This document shows positions 1 through 7,889 of a stretch of 64,000 bases of DNA, piece by piece. The notes under the pieces are model-generated. The model did no database searches. It was not told the origin of the DNA and saw only the letters and a list, made by a program, of their open reading frames with translations. The stretch lies in NCBI GenBank assembly GCA_963712655.1, contig CAVQIT010000009.1, forward strand, positions 186,001-250,000, in the 5' to 3' direction. A program made the position numbers and the translations under genes. This DNA comes from Pollutimonas sp963712655. Lineage in GTDB: Bacteria; Pseudomonadota; Gammaproteobacteria; Burkholderiales; Burkholderiaceae_B. Within the stretch, counting starts at the first letter, position 1; the number at the start of each line of letters is the position of its first letter.

Positions 1-1
1 A

Positions 2-121
2 AGCGCCTATCGGTCCATCAGCAGGCAAGACCTTGCCTATGAGTTGAGCGCATGGCTGGGCACAGAGGCTTTGGCGCATAAAGTGCTGGTCGATAATCCC
101 GGCCGTCTATACCGGTTCTAA
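2..121 (+). CDS. Amidohydrolase-family protein, C-terminal end only
   Basis: The first 39 codons in frame 2 end at a TAA at 119-121. The C-terminus reads ...HKVLVDNPGRLYRF, which resembles the closing signature (VxNPARLYGF) of amidohydrolase-2 / 2-pyrone-4,6-dicarboxylate lactonase-like TIM-barrel metal hydrolases. The rest of the gene lies before the window, so the substrate cannot be judged. The assignment rests on this short tail only. Confidence 0.5.
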   Translation, partial: SAYRSISRQDLAYELSAWLGTEALAHKVLVDNPGRLYRF

Positions 122-229
122 TGCGAGAGGGGCTTGCCGCCCTCTATGCGAGGCATGTTATCGGCATGTTTTCATGGTGTTTAGTGGCGGCTTCGCGGCG
201 GTCGGCTATCATGGCTTGAGTTTCTTGCT

Positions 230-691
230 TTACATTGCGGCCAGCGCTGCCGCTTGCCGCGCAATCCGAGTTACGCCGACGCTCATTGCGAGATCGGCGG
301 ATGCCAGCCCTGCAAGCGGAAACCAGCGCGCTTCCAAAGCGTCGTCCGCGCCTTGCGGCTCTCCTGAAACCCACCGGCACAGCACTGCGATCAGGATAAA
401 GTGCTGGCGCAGCGTGCCGTCGTCTTCCTTGTCGAAGACATCGACCGCGGTGAAGACCTGGCGCGCTTCACCGCGCACCCGTGTTTCCTCGAACAGTTCG
501 CGCAGGGCGGCGGCCTGAATGGATTCGCCAAGCTCGATCTTGCCGCCTGGAAACCCCCAGCGGCCGGCATCCGGCCGATTGGCGCGGCGTACCAATAGCA
601 CTTCGCCATTACGGATCACCGCCGCGATGGTCGCCGCGACCGGACGGGCGGGAACGGGAGAAGATGGAGTGTGCTGCGGCGGGGGTGGCAT
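230..691 (-). CDS. NUDIX hydrolase
   Basis: A 153-aa cytoplasmic NUDIX domain protein. The Nudix box runs from about residue 50 to 72 (GKIELGE, seven residues, then RELFEE), with the usual final glycine replaced by arginine. Such enzymes hydrolyse nucleoside diphosphates linked to another moiety; the substrate is not evident. I start at the ATG at 691, which has AGGAG a few bases upstream. A longer frame opens at 904 but its extra N-terminus is low-complexity and has no homology I recognise. It is divergent from the DJ-1-like gene at 944. Confidence 0.85.
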   Translation of the reverse strand: MPPPPQHTPSSPVPARPVAATIAAVIRNGEVLLVRRANRPDAGRWGFPGGKIELGESIQAAALRELFEETRVRGEARQVFTAVDVFDKEDDGTLRQHFILIAVLCRWVSGEPQGADDALEARWFPLAGLASADLAMSVGVTRIARQAAALAAM

Positions 692-943
692 GTGGCGGCT
701 CCTATGGAGGGATCCGTCCGGGCATTGACGCAGCCCATTGCGGAAGCTCCCTCGAGTGCAATACGGCCTGTTTATGGCCGTCCAGCCAGTATAGGGCAAT
801 ACAAAATCTTGTCGGACGCCGCCATGGGGCGGATCGTCGCTCCCGCATCGTGTTCGGCCGGCTGGAAGCGCGGGTTCTTCGTCATTGCGGGTTAGGGTAG
901 GCATTGATAGACTCTATACATCGCGATTATGGAGGTTGCCGCC

Positions 944-2083
944 ATGTTCGGATCAATCAGGGCGCTGATAGGCGCAAGTATTGCAGCATTCGGCTGTGCA
1001 AGCTACGGAGCCGGCCCGCCGCCGCCCGCGCAAGGCGATGCGGCCATGAACGAGCGCGGCAAGCAGGCGTTCGTTGAAGCCTTGAAGCCACTGCGGGCCG
1101 GCAAGCCGCTGATCGCTGTACTTGCCTTGAATCAGGGCACCGAAATGACAGATCTTCTGCTGCCGCACGCGGTGCTTCAGCGCGCCGGCGTGGCCGATGT
1201 GCGGGTCGTGGCGCCGCGTCGCGGCAAGGTGAACCTGTATCCGGCGCTGCAGGTCGATGTTTCCCAGGACCTTGCCGGCTTCGACCGGAATCATCCTTCG
1301 GGCGCCGATTATGTGATCGTCCCTGCGATGCAACCCGACAATGTCCCCGCCGTGACAGCCTGGCTGCAGGGCCAGGCGAAGCAGGGCGCGCGCATCATAA
1401 GCGTTTGTTCCGGCGCGCGGGTGGTCGGCCAGGCGGGTTTGCTCGATGGACGGCGTTTCACAGGCCACTGGTACGATCGCGGCACGCTGCTTAAGCGCCA
1501 TCTGGGCGCGACATACGTGCCGCGGCAGCGGTATGTGGCGGACCGCGGTGTCGCCACCACCACCGGCATCACCGCATCGGTTCCAGCTACGCTTGCGCTG
1601 GTGGAAGCGATCGGTGGCCGCGCCAAGGCCGAAGCCGTGGCTGCCGGCCTGGGCGTAGCTTCATGGGATCCCGAGCACGACAGCGAACGCTTCGGCCTGA
1701 CTATTGGGCGAGCCTGGAATTATGTCCTCAACAAGGCCGCATTCTGGCGTGACGAGCGCTGGAGCGTTGACGTGCGGGATGGCATGGACGACATCGCCCT
1801 GGCGCTGGCCGCGGATGCCTGGTCGCGCACGGGGCATGTCAGCGTCGTGGCTGTTTCGCCTTCCGGCCCGGTGACCTTGCGCAGCGGAATGGTGCTTATC
1901 GCGCAGCCCGCCGCCGGCGGCTTGCCGCGCCTGCCGCTTGCGCCCGGGCTTGCGCCGGTGCGACAACTGGACCGTACGCTCAGCGAGATCGCCCAGCGCT
2001 ACGGCGCCTCGGGGCGCGACTGGGTCATGCAGGAAATGGAGTACGCTGGAAGGCAGCCTGGCGCTTCGGGCCAACGGCATTGA
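944..2083 (+). CDS. Exported DJ-1/PfpI (GATase1-like) family protein
   Basis: A 379-aa protein with a hydrophobic N-terminus (about residues 5-22) that looks like a signal peptide, then a DJ-1/PfpI fold. The nucleophile-elbow cysteine is C156 in IISVCSGARVV. The arrangement resembles the amidase-like half of GlxA/FtrA-type regulators, but I see no AraC helix-turn-helix at the C-terminus, so it is probably not a regulator. The start at 944 is chosen because GGAGG lies at 931-935 with good spacing; the earlier ATG at 929 overlaps that site. The actual reaction is unknown. The soxC-like gene follows on the same strand after about 150 bp. Confidence 0.8.
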   Translation: MFGSIRALIGASIAAFGCASYGAGPPPPAQGDAAMNERGKQAFVEALKPLRAGKPLIAVLALNQGTEMTDLLLPHAVLQRAGVADVRVVAPRRGKVNLYPALQVDVSQDLAGFDRNHPSGADYVIVPAMQPDNVPAVTAWLQGQAKQGARIISVCSGARVVGQAGLLDGRRFTGHWYDRGTLLKRHLGATYVPRQRYVADRGVATTTGITASVPATLALVEAIGGRAKAEAVAAGLGVASWDPEHDSERFGLTIGRAWNYVLNKAAFWRDERWSVDVRDGMDDIALALAADAWSRTGHVSVVAVSPSGPVTLRSGMVLIAQPAAGGLPRLPLAPGLAPVRQLDRTLSEIAQRYGASGRDWVMQEMEYAGRQPGASGQRH

Positions 2084-2234
2084 AGCGCAGGCGCCGGCAT
2101 GACCCGCAGGGAAGTCGTGCGCGAATGCCTCCGCCACGACCTTATGTCTATTAATCCGGTTGTTGAAGACGTATTATCAGCATGCTGGCGGAAACAACAT
2201 CCAGGCATCCGTATCCGTATCAAAGGAGCTGCAC

Positions 2235-3638
2235 ATGAAACCACACATTGCAGGCAAAGGCACTGATCCGGGTCCAATCCCGGTTCGCTCCCCCGCCGCG
2301 CCGCAGCAACGGGAAAGTGAATTTCTCGCACGCGAGCGGCTGGACCCCAGTTCGCCCTATTATCGTGACGGACCGCCGGCGCAGCCCCAGGGCACGCCGG
2401 CCAGAAGGCGGTTCATGCTTGGCGCCATGGCGGTCTTCGGTTCGGCCGGCGTGCATGGCCTTTCGTCTGCCGCCACGCCCGGCGCTATCGAGCGGACCGT
2501 ACCGCCCGATGCCGCCAAAGTGCAGGGCGTAGGCATTGCCACGGATGATGGCGGTTATGGCATGCGGTCGCAATTCGAGACGGAGGTGCGTGAACGCTAC
2601 GCGACCAAGACGACGGAGTCCTCCTGGAGTTTCACCCCTTTGCAGAACAGTATGGGCGTGCTCACGCCCTCGGGTTTGCACTACGAGCGCCATCATGGCG
2701 GCATCGCCACCATCGACCCTTCGACGCACGAGCTCTTCGTGCATGGCATGGTCAAGCAGGCCAAGAAATTCTCCATGGCCGATCTCAAGCGCTATCCCAT
2801 GCTGTCGCGCATCATGTTCCTGGAGTGCTCCGGCAACGGGCTGACTGAGTGGGCCAAGCCCACGCTCAAGACTGTGCAAGGCACACATGGGCTGACATCC
2901 ACCTCTGAATGGATAGGCGTGCCGCTGTCCACCATCCTGAATGAGGTCGGGCTGAAGCCGGGCGCGAAATGGCTGCTGGCGGAAGGGGGCGATGCGGCCA
3001 GCATGACGCGCAGCATCCCCATCGAAAAAGCCATGAAAGACTGCCTGCTGGCGTACGGCCAGAATGGCGAAGCCATCCGGCCGGAACAAGGATATCCGGT
3101 ACGGCTTTTCGTGCCTGGCTACGAGGGCAACATGTCGATCAAATGGCTGCGGCGCCTCGAGATATCGGATCAGCCTTTCATGACGCGCGAAGAAACGTCC
3201 AAGTACACCGACTTGATGCCCGACGGCACGGCCCTGCAGTTTTCATTCCTGATGGAAGCCAAGTCGGTCATTACCTATCCCTCCGGCGAAATGTTGTTGC
3301 ATAAACCGGGTTTCCACGAAATTTCGGGGCTGGCATGGTCCGGGCGCGGCGCCATCAAACGCGTGGAAGTGTCGGTCGACGGCGGCAAGAGCTGGCGCGA
3401 TGCGATGCTGCATGGCCCCATCCTGCCCATCTGCCATACGCGTTTTACGCTGCCATGGGAATGGGACGGCAAGGAAGCCATGCTGCAAAGCCGGTGCACC
3501 GACGAAACGGGTTATGTGCAGCCCACCATCAAGCAATTGGCCAACAAGCGCGGGCTGTCGTCGGTGTATCACTTGAACGGCATTCAAAGCTGGAAGGTGG
3601 CGGCAAACGGGGAGGTGTCAAATGTCCATTATTACTAA
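2235..3638 (+). CDS. soxC: SoxC-like sulfite/sulfane dehydrogenase, molybdopterin subunit
   Basis: A 467-aa member of the sulfite oxidase family. A twin-arginine region (RRRFMLG, residues about 57-63) followed by a hydrophobic stretch suggests Tat export of a folded cofactor protein. The molybdenum-ligand cysteine is C198 in FLECSGN. The C-terminal part (GRGAIKRVEVSVDGG) is the family's dimerisation domain. The start at 2235 has AAAGGAG 6 nt upstream. The cytochrome c gene overlaps its end by 17 nt, so electrons from the Mo centre very likely pass to that cytochrome. No other sox genes are in the window, so the physiological substrate (sulfite, or SoxY-bound sulfur) is open. Confidence 0.88.
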   Translation: MKPHIAGKGTDPGPIPVRSPAAPQQRESEFLARERLDPSSPYYRDGPPAQPQGTPARRRFMLGAMAVFGSAGVHGLSSAATPGAIERTVPPDAAKVQGVGIATDDGGYGMRSQFETEVRERYATKTTESSWSFTPLQNSMGVLTPSGLHYERHHGGIATIDPSTHELFVHGMVKQAKKFSMADLKRYPMLSRIMFLECSGNGLTEWAKPTLKTVQGTHGLTSTSEWIGVPLSTILNEVGLKPGAKWLLAEGGDAASMTRSIPIEKAMKDCLLAYGQNGEAIRPEQGYPVRLFVPGYEGNMSIKWLRRLEISDQPFMTREETSKYTDLMPDGTALQFSFLMEAKSVITYPSGEMLLHKPGFHEISGLAWSGRGAIKRVEVSVDGGKSWRDAMLHGPILPICHTRFTLPWEWDGKEAMLQSRCTDETGYVQPTIKQLANKRGLSSVYHLNGIQSWKVAANGEVSNVHYY

Positions 3639-4203
3639 ACGAATACTGTTGGCGTCGGCCCTGGCCATGTCCTGTACGGGCGTGCCGGCCCAACAAGCCG
3701 GCACTGATGCGCCCAAACCCGCGCCGACCGAGACGTCGCCCCATCAGTATGGCTTCGGCACCGGCATAACCGATGCCGACCTGCGGCGCTTTGTGTCGCC
3801 GCTGCCCGACGGTCGCGGCTTGCCCGAAGGCTCGGGAACCGTCATGCAAGGTGAAAAGGTATACATGCAGCAATGCCTGGCATGCCATGGCGCCAAGCTG
3901 GAAGGGGGCTTGGGCGATCGCCTGCTGGGCGGGCGTGGCAGCCTGGCGGCGGGAAGCACCGGGGGGACACCTGTCAAAACGGTCGAAAGCTACTGGCCCT
4001 ATGCCACCACGCTGTTCGATTACATCAAGCGCGCCATGCCGTTTACCATGCCCGACAGCATGTCAAACGACGATGTGTACGCCGTAACTGCCTACATTCT
4101 TTCCAAGGCAAACATCATCCCGGCCGATGCCACGCTCGACCAAAAAACATTGCCGCAAGTCGTCATGCCGAACCGCAAGGGGTTCAAGCCGGCGGACCGT
4201 TAA
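3622..4203 (+). CDS. c-type cytochrome, electron partner of the SoxC-like enzyme (SoxD-like)
   Basis: A 193-aa protein with an N-terminal signal peptide and one haem-binding CLACH motif at residues 85-89. A methionine-rich segment (AMPFTMPDSMS) may hold the distal ligand. It starts inside the 3' end of soxC with a GGGAGG ribosome site, indicating an operon and translational coupling. Its size and single haem fit a small SoxD/SorB-type electron acceptor. It should act in the periplasm, passing electrons from the molybdoenzyme to the respiratory chain. Confidence 0.85.
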   Translation: MSIITKRILLASALAMSCTGVPAQQAGTDAPKPAPTETSPHQYGFGTGITDADLRRFVSPLPDGRGLPEGSGTVMQGEKVYMQQCLACHGAKLEGGLGDRLLGGRGSLAAGSTGGTPVKTVESYWPYATTLFDYIKRAMPFTMPDSMSNDDVYAVTAYILSKANIIPADATLDQKTLPQVVMPNRKGFKPADR

Positions 4204-4245
4204 TGCCGGCATGCGCGAAGGCGCCGGCCTATTGGCCTATGCTTT

Positions 4246-4297
4246 CGCGCCATCGATCAATCGGGATTCCAGCGTATCCCGATTGATCGATGGCGCG
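4246..4297. repeat. Perfect 22-bp inverted repeat with 8-nt loop
   Basis: Bases 4246-4267 and 4276-4297 are exact reverse complements (22 bp), separated by the 8-nt loop tccagcgt. It lies in the 289-bp gap between the SoxC/cytochrome pair and the asparaginase gene. There is no T-tract on either side, so it is not a canonical intrinsic terminator. It could be a rho-dependent mRNA-end stabiliser or a protein-binding or mobile-element site. The remainder of the gap holds the asparaginase ribosome site and no gene that I can see. Confidence 0.8.
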
Positions 4298-4492
4298 CAG
4301 CGGTGGTCGACGCCGACGCCGCATGTCCCTGGCATGGGCCTAATGGCCGGGGCCGTGGATGCGGCAAACGGAGGTTGGGGCAAACCAGCATATATGCGTT
4401 GCAGGGAAGGTGCCACACTCTTCAACATTCGCGCGACCGTGATGATTTGTTTTTTCACGATAACAGGCGTTGTAATCAGGGGAGATCGGAAA

Positions 4493-5542
4493 ATGGAATT
4501 CAAAAAATCGTTTTTATTGCTGTTATGCATGGTGGCCGCGTCCACTGCCGGGGCCCAGGAAAAGCCTGTTGTTCAGTTCCTCGCAACAGGGGGAACCATA
4601 GCCATGAAGATCGATCCGGTCAAGAAAGCCCCTGTTCCGGCTATTTCCGGCGAAGATCTGCTGGCCACGGTTCCTGACGTTGCCAAATACGCCACGATGC
4701 GCGTCAACAGTCTTTCCAACGTGCCGTCCGACTACATGGATCCGCCGCGCTGGGTACAGCTTACAAAAGCGGTCCAGGAAGCCCTGGACCGGCCCGAAGT
4801 CGCCGGCGTCGTTGTGTCCCATGGCACGGACACTCTAGAGGAAACCGCTTTTTGGCTCGACCTTACCGTCAAGTCCGAGAAGCCCGTCACGGTTATCGGC
4901 GCCCAGCGCAACGCGTCATCGCCTGACTTCGACGGCCCCCGGAATTTGCTCAATGCCGTCAGGATTGCCGTTGACGAGCAATCGAAGAACAAGGGCGTAA
5001 TGCTGGCAATGAACAATCAAATCAACTCGGCCCGTTACGTAAGGAAAACGCATACATCGAATGTGGAAACCTTCAATTCCGGAGAGTTCGGCTTCCTCGG
5101 AGAGGTCTATCCTGACCGGATCATGTTTGCCAACTCGCCGGTTCGCCGGCAGCATATAGCGTTGCATACCGACAAGATGCCCGACGTCGAGATTTATCCC
5201 ATGTACGGCGGGGCGGAAGGCACCGGTCTGCGCAATGCCGTCGACCGCGGCGTAAAAGGAATCGTGGTTCAGGCGCTTGGCATGGGCAACATGAATCTTT
5301 CAATGTTTGAAGCGGTCAAGTATGCCATATCGAAGCAAGTCCCGGTCGTGGTTTCCACGCGCGTCTACAACGGCCGGGTTCTGCCGAATTACGGGTTCGA
5401 GGGGGGCGGCAAAACGCTGGCGGACGCCGGCGCGGTAATGGCCGACGACCTCAGTCCGCCGAAGGCCCGCATTTTATTGATGCTGTCGCTGCAAAACGGT
5501 GTGAACAGCCAGGCCGATCTTCAGGCGGTATTCAATAAATAG
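4493..5542 (+). CDS. Type II (periplasmic) L-asparaginase
   Basis: A 349-aa L-asparaginase/glutaminase family enzyme that hydrolyses L-asparagine to aspartate and ammonia. The N-terminal signal peptide (about 1-21, ending AGA) indicates periplasmic location. Both catalytic threonine signatures are present: ATGGTIA at residues 31-37 and HGTDTLEE at 110-117. The length is that of the type II family. The ATG at 4493 is preceded by GGGGAGA at proper spacing; the frame stays open further upstream but that part is not homologous. A strong intrinsic terminator follows, so it is probably transcribed alone. Confidence 0.93.
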   Translation: MEFKKSFLLLLCMVAASTAGAQEKPVVQFLATGGTIAMKIDPVKKAPVPAISGEDLLATVPDVAKYATMRVNSLSNVPSDYMDPPRWVQLTKAVQEALDRPEVAGVVVSHGTDTLEETAFWLDLTVKSEKPVTVIGAQRNASSPDFDGPRNLLNAVRIAVDEQSKNKGVMLAMNNQINSARYVRKTHTSNVETFNSGEFGFLGEVYPDRIMFANSPVRRQHIALHTDKMPDVEIYPMYGGAEGTGLRNAVDRGVKGIVVQALGMGNMNLSMFEAVKYAISKQVPVVVSTRVYNGRVLPNYGFEGGGKTLADAGAVMADDLSPPKARILLMLSLQNGVNSQADLQAVFNK

Positions 5543-5588
5543 GCTCGATGCCTCCGGTCGGAGGCGTAGTCAAGAAGCAAGGTGTTTC

Positions 5589-5622
5589 TGCGGCAGGCTT
5601 GCAATGAGCCTGCCGCATTTTT
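5589..5622 (+). terminator. Intrinsic terminator of the asparaginase gene
   Basis: An 11-bp perfect stem (5589-5599 with 5607-5617), a 7-nt loop and a run of five T (5618-5622), 46 bp after the asparaginase stop. This is the clearest rho-independent terminator in the first part of the window. Confidence 0.9.
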
Positions 5623-5761
5623 CGCGCCAGCCTGCCACGCGCCCGAATCTCAGGCAATCGAGGCTCCTGTATGCTCTGTAGCCCTTCTGACCGTTATTCC
5701 GTGCTTTATCATGCCTCTGCTACAGTGAAGGTTTCTGCCAGAATACTATCGAGGCCATCCT

Positions 5762-6898
5762 ATGAAAACGCTGTTTATGGCCTGCTTGATCGCTTTCCTT
5801 GGCGCGCTCCTCATCACCAGTTTGTACAAACCGAAGCCTTTGGAAGCGCAACTGCTGGATCTGCAAGTTCAACAGGCCATGCCGGAAATGGCGATCGAAC
5901 TGACCGGCCAGCCTGCCGAACTCCAGGCGCTTTTTCTTGTATATGCGGAAGATCCAGTGCTGCTTGCCAAGGCAAGGCTGGCGCTCCTGCGTTATCCCGA
6001 CATAGCAAAGCCAATCTTCCTGATGCTTGGACAGAGCCAGGAATTCCGCGATGTGCTGCGCAGGTATGGGGAAGATATCACCCTGCCTATCCATTATTTC
6101 CTGACGCACGAAGTTTTTACGCTGGAATTGATGCGCGGCCTGAGCGAAGCCTCCCGCTCGGCCCTGAGCGCGGTCCGGGGAATGTGGGACGATAACGCGC
6201 CCGCTGACTCCGTAGCCAGCGAAGCGCCGTCGAGTGAAGAGCGGGGCCGGTACGCTGTTCAGTTCATCAAGGCGGATGGCTACGATTTCCTCGGCCAGTT
6301 CGTGATGAGTCCGAAGGGGGAAGTGGGCTGGGTCCAGACCGAACGCGTTCTCGAAGGTATCAATAGCTTCTTTGCAGGCGGTGTAAAAGCGCTGGAGAGC
6401 AAGCTTCGCCGCGATGAGACGATAGCGGTCGGCGACGTAGGATGGGCGGCACTTGATATCGCGATCGGAGTGAGTGCGTTCAAAATACTTCGTATGGGCA
6501 AGGTCGCTGCCGCGGGCGGCCGGCCGCTGACTTTTTCCCAGCGCTCGGCGGCGCTGGGGTCCGGTTTGTGGCGCGGCAGCGTGATTGGCACACGGCTGGT
6601 GAAGTACGGCGCACCGGCGGTGCTGGCTTATATCGCCATTCGGCACCCTAGCGTCATCAATTCCCTTCTCGGGGCCGCGGCGGAAAAGCTGGGTTTGCCG
6701 GTCGGCCTGGTGCAAGTAGTCGGCTGGACTGTTGTGCTGCTTCCTATTGTGCTGCTATTGCGAATTGCGCTGGGGCCGTTGGCCTGGGCGCTGGCGGGTA
6801 TGGTTGGCTTGCTGCGCTGGCTCGACAGGTTGCCGCGGCGTCGCACTGTGCGTAGCGCATTCCCAGCGGAACGGCGCGCGTCCTCGCGTGCCGGGTAA
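5762..6898 (+). CDS. Membrane protein of unknown function
   Basis: A 378-aa protein I do not recognise. It has an N-terminal transmembrane or signal-anchor helix (residues about 4-21). A long soluble part follows, rich in Leu/Ala/Glu, including a charged acidic stretch near 140-155. Two or more hydrophobic helices lie at the C-terminal end (about 285-300 and 318-346), and a very basic tail closes the protein. The start has GAGG about 6 nt upstream. It is flanked by the asparaginase terminator and by the convergent marR-type gene, so it appears to be a single-gene unit. No catalytic motif is evident. Confidence 0.75.
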   Translation: MKTLFMACLIAFLGALLITSLYKPKPLEAQLLDLQVQQAMPEMAIELTGQPAELQALFLVYAEDPVLLAKARLALLRYPDIAKPIFLMLGQSQEFRDVLRRYGEDITLPIHYFLTHEVFTLELMRGLSEASRSALSAVRGMWDDNAPADSVASEAPSSEERGRYAVQFIKADGYDFLGQFVMSPKGEVGWVQTERVLEGINSFFAGGVKALESKLRRDETIAVGDVGWAALDIAIGVSAFKILRMGKVAAAGGRPLTFSQRSAALGSGLWRGSVIGTRLVKYGAPAVLAYIAIRHPSVINSLLGAAAEKLGLPVGLVQVVGWTVVLLPIVLLLRIALGPLAWALAGMVGLLRWLDRLPRRRTVRSAFPAERRASSRAG

Positions 6899-6933
6899 AA
6901 GAGACTTGGGCGGCCTGGCAAGCGGCGCGGGCT

Positions 6934-7374
6934 TCAAGAAAGCGCGAGCAGGCCTGCTCGCAACGCATCCACACCAAGCGGCGCCAGGCTTGCTTCAATG
7001 GCGGCATGCGTATCCCGCCAAATCGGGACGGCGCAAGCCAGCACGTTGTGGCCCTTATCCGTAAGGGCCAGCAGGCGGCTGCGGCGATCGTTGGGGTCGA
7101 TGCCTATGCTGACAAGGCCATCGCGTTCCAGCGGCTTCAGGGCGGCGGTCAGGGTGGTTCTGTCCATTGCCAGCAATTGCGCCACCGGCGCCAGCGCCGG
7201 TGGCTGCGGACGGTTGATCGCCATCAATAAAGAATATTGCCCATTGGTCAGGCTGACGGGCCGCAGCGCTTCGTCGAATCGCCGGCCCAGGGCGCGGGCG
7301 GCGCGTTGAATATGCAGGCACAGGCAGGTGTCGCGCACTTCCAGGGTTGTCTCGAATGGAACTTTTTTTGGCAT
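6934..7374 (-). CDS. MarR-family transcriptional regulator
   Basis: A 146-aa winged-helix protein. The recognition helix and wing are seen in VAQLLAMDRTTLTAALKPLERDGLVSIGIDPNDRRSRLLALTD (the DR-R wing signature), with dimerisation helices at both ends. It is divergent from the DUF1428 gene, and a 20-bp palindrome lies in the shared promoter region 11 bp upstream of its ATG. This is the typical MarR arrangement for autorepression and control of the neighbour. The ligand is unknown. Confidence 0.9.
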   Translation of the reverse strand: MPKKVPFETTLEVRDTCLCLHIQRAARALGRRFDEALRPVSLTNGQYSLLMAINRPQPPALAPVAQLLAMDRTTLTAALKPLERDGLVSIGIDPNDRRSRLLALTDKGHNVLACAVPIWRDTHAAIEASLAPLGVDALRAGLLALS

Positions 7375-7384
7375 GCGGGCGATA

Positions 7385-7404
7385 TTAAGTTGATATCAAC
7401 TTAA
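7385..7404. promoter_or_regulatory. 20-bp perfect palindrome, likely MarR operator
   Basis: TTAAGTTGATATCAACTTAA reads the same on both strands. It lies between the divergent MarR gene and the DUF1428 gene. The core TTGATATCAA is the kind of AT-rich palindrome MarR dimers bind. Function is inferred from position and symmetry. Confidence 0.8.
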
Positions 7405-7478
7405 TTGTCAAATATAGTTAATCCTCATGTTACGGACAAACTCTCATTTCAGTCAGGACCAACCCAAGGAGAACAACG

Positions 7479-7832
7479 ATGAAGTATGTCGAAGGATTTG
7501 TTGTGGCCGTGCCCGCCGCCAACAAGGAAGCGTATCGCCAGCATGCGGTCGCGGCGGCGCCCCTGTTCAAGGAGTTCGGGGCCACCCGTGTCGTCGAATG
7601 CTGGGGCGATGATGTGCCCGAGGGCAAAATCACCGATTTTCGCGGCGCCGTGAAAGCCAAGGACGACGAAGTCGTCGTGTTCAGCTGGTTCGAATATCCC
7701 TCCAAGGAAGTGCGCGATGCGGCCTACCAGAAAATGATGTCCGACCCGCGCATGAAGGACATGGGCGCCAATATGCCGTTCGACGGCAAGCGCATGATTT
7801 TCGGCGGGTTCGAGCCTATCCTGGACGTTTGA
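7479..7832 (+). CDS. DUF1428 family protein (YbaA-like)
   Basis: A 117-aa small cytoplasmic protein of the DUF1428 / dimeric alpha-beta barrel group, recognised from MKYVEGFVVAVP at the start and the conserved centre (VVECWGDDVPEGK, FSWFEYPSKEVRD) and end (MPFDGKRMIFGGFEPI). Its biochemical role is not known. A strong AAGGAG site precedes the ATG. The divergent MarR gene and shared palindrome suggest it is induced by the ligand of that regulator. Confidence 0.87.
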   Translation: MKYVEGFVVAVPAANKEAYRQHAVAAAPLFKEFGATRVVECWGDDVPEGKITDFRGAVKAKDDEVVVFSWFEYPSKEVRDAAYQKMMSDPRMKDMGANMPFDGKRMIFGGFEPILDV

Positions 7833-7889
7833 AAAAACCACGGTCGGAGGCCGACATGGAATGCCAGATACCCCGCAGCGTGTGCCGTT

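Noticed and set aside
2220..3089. A 289-codon frame antisense to soxC
   Set aside because: Shadow of a GC-rich gene with strong family motifs on the other strand; no homology or ribosome site.
4127..4492. N-terminal extension of the asparaginase frame through the 22-bp palindrome
   Set aside because: The ATG at 4493 has a good ribosome site and starts a normal signal peptide; the extension reads the intergenic region and the cytochrome gene end.
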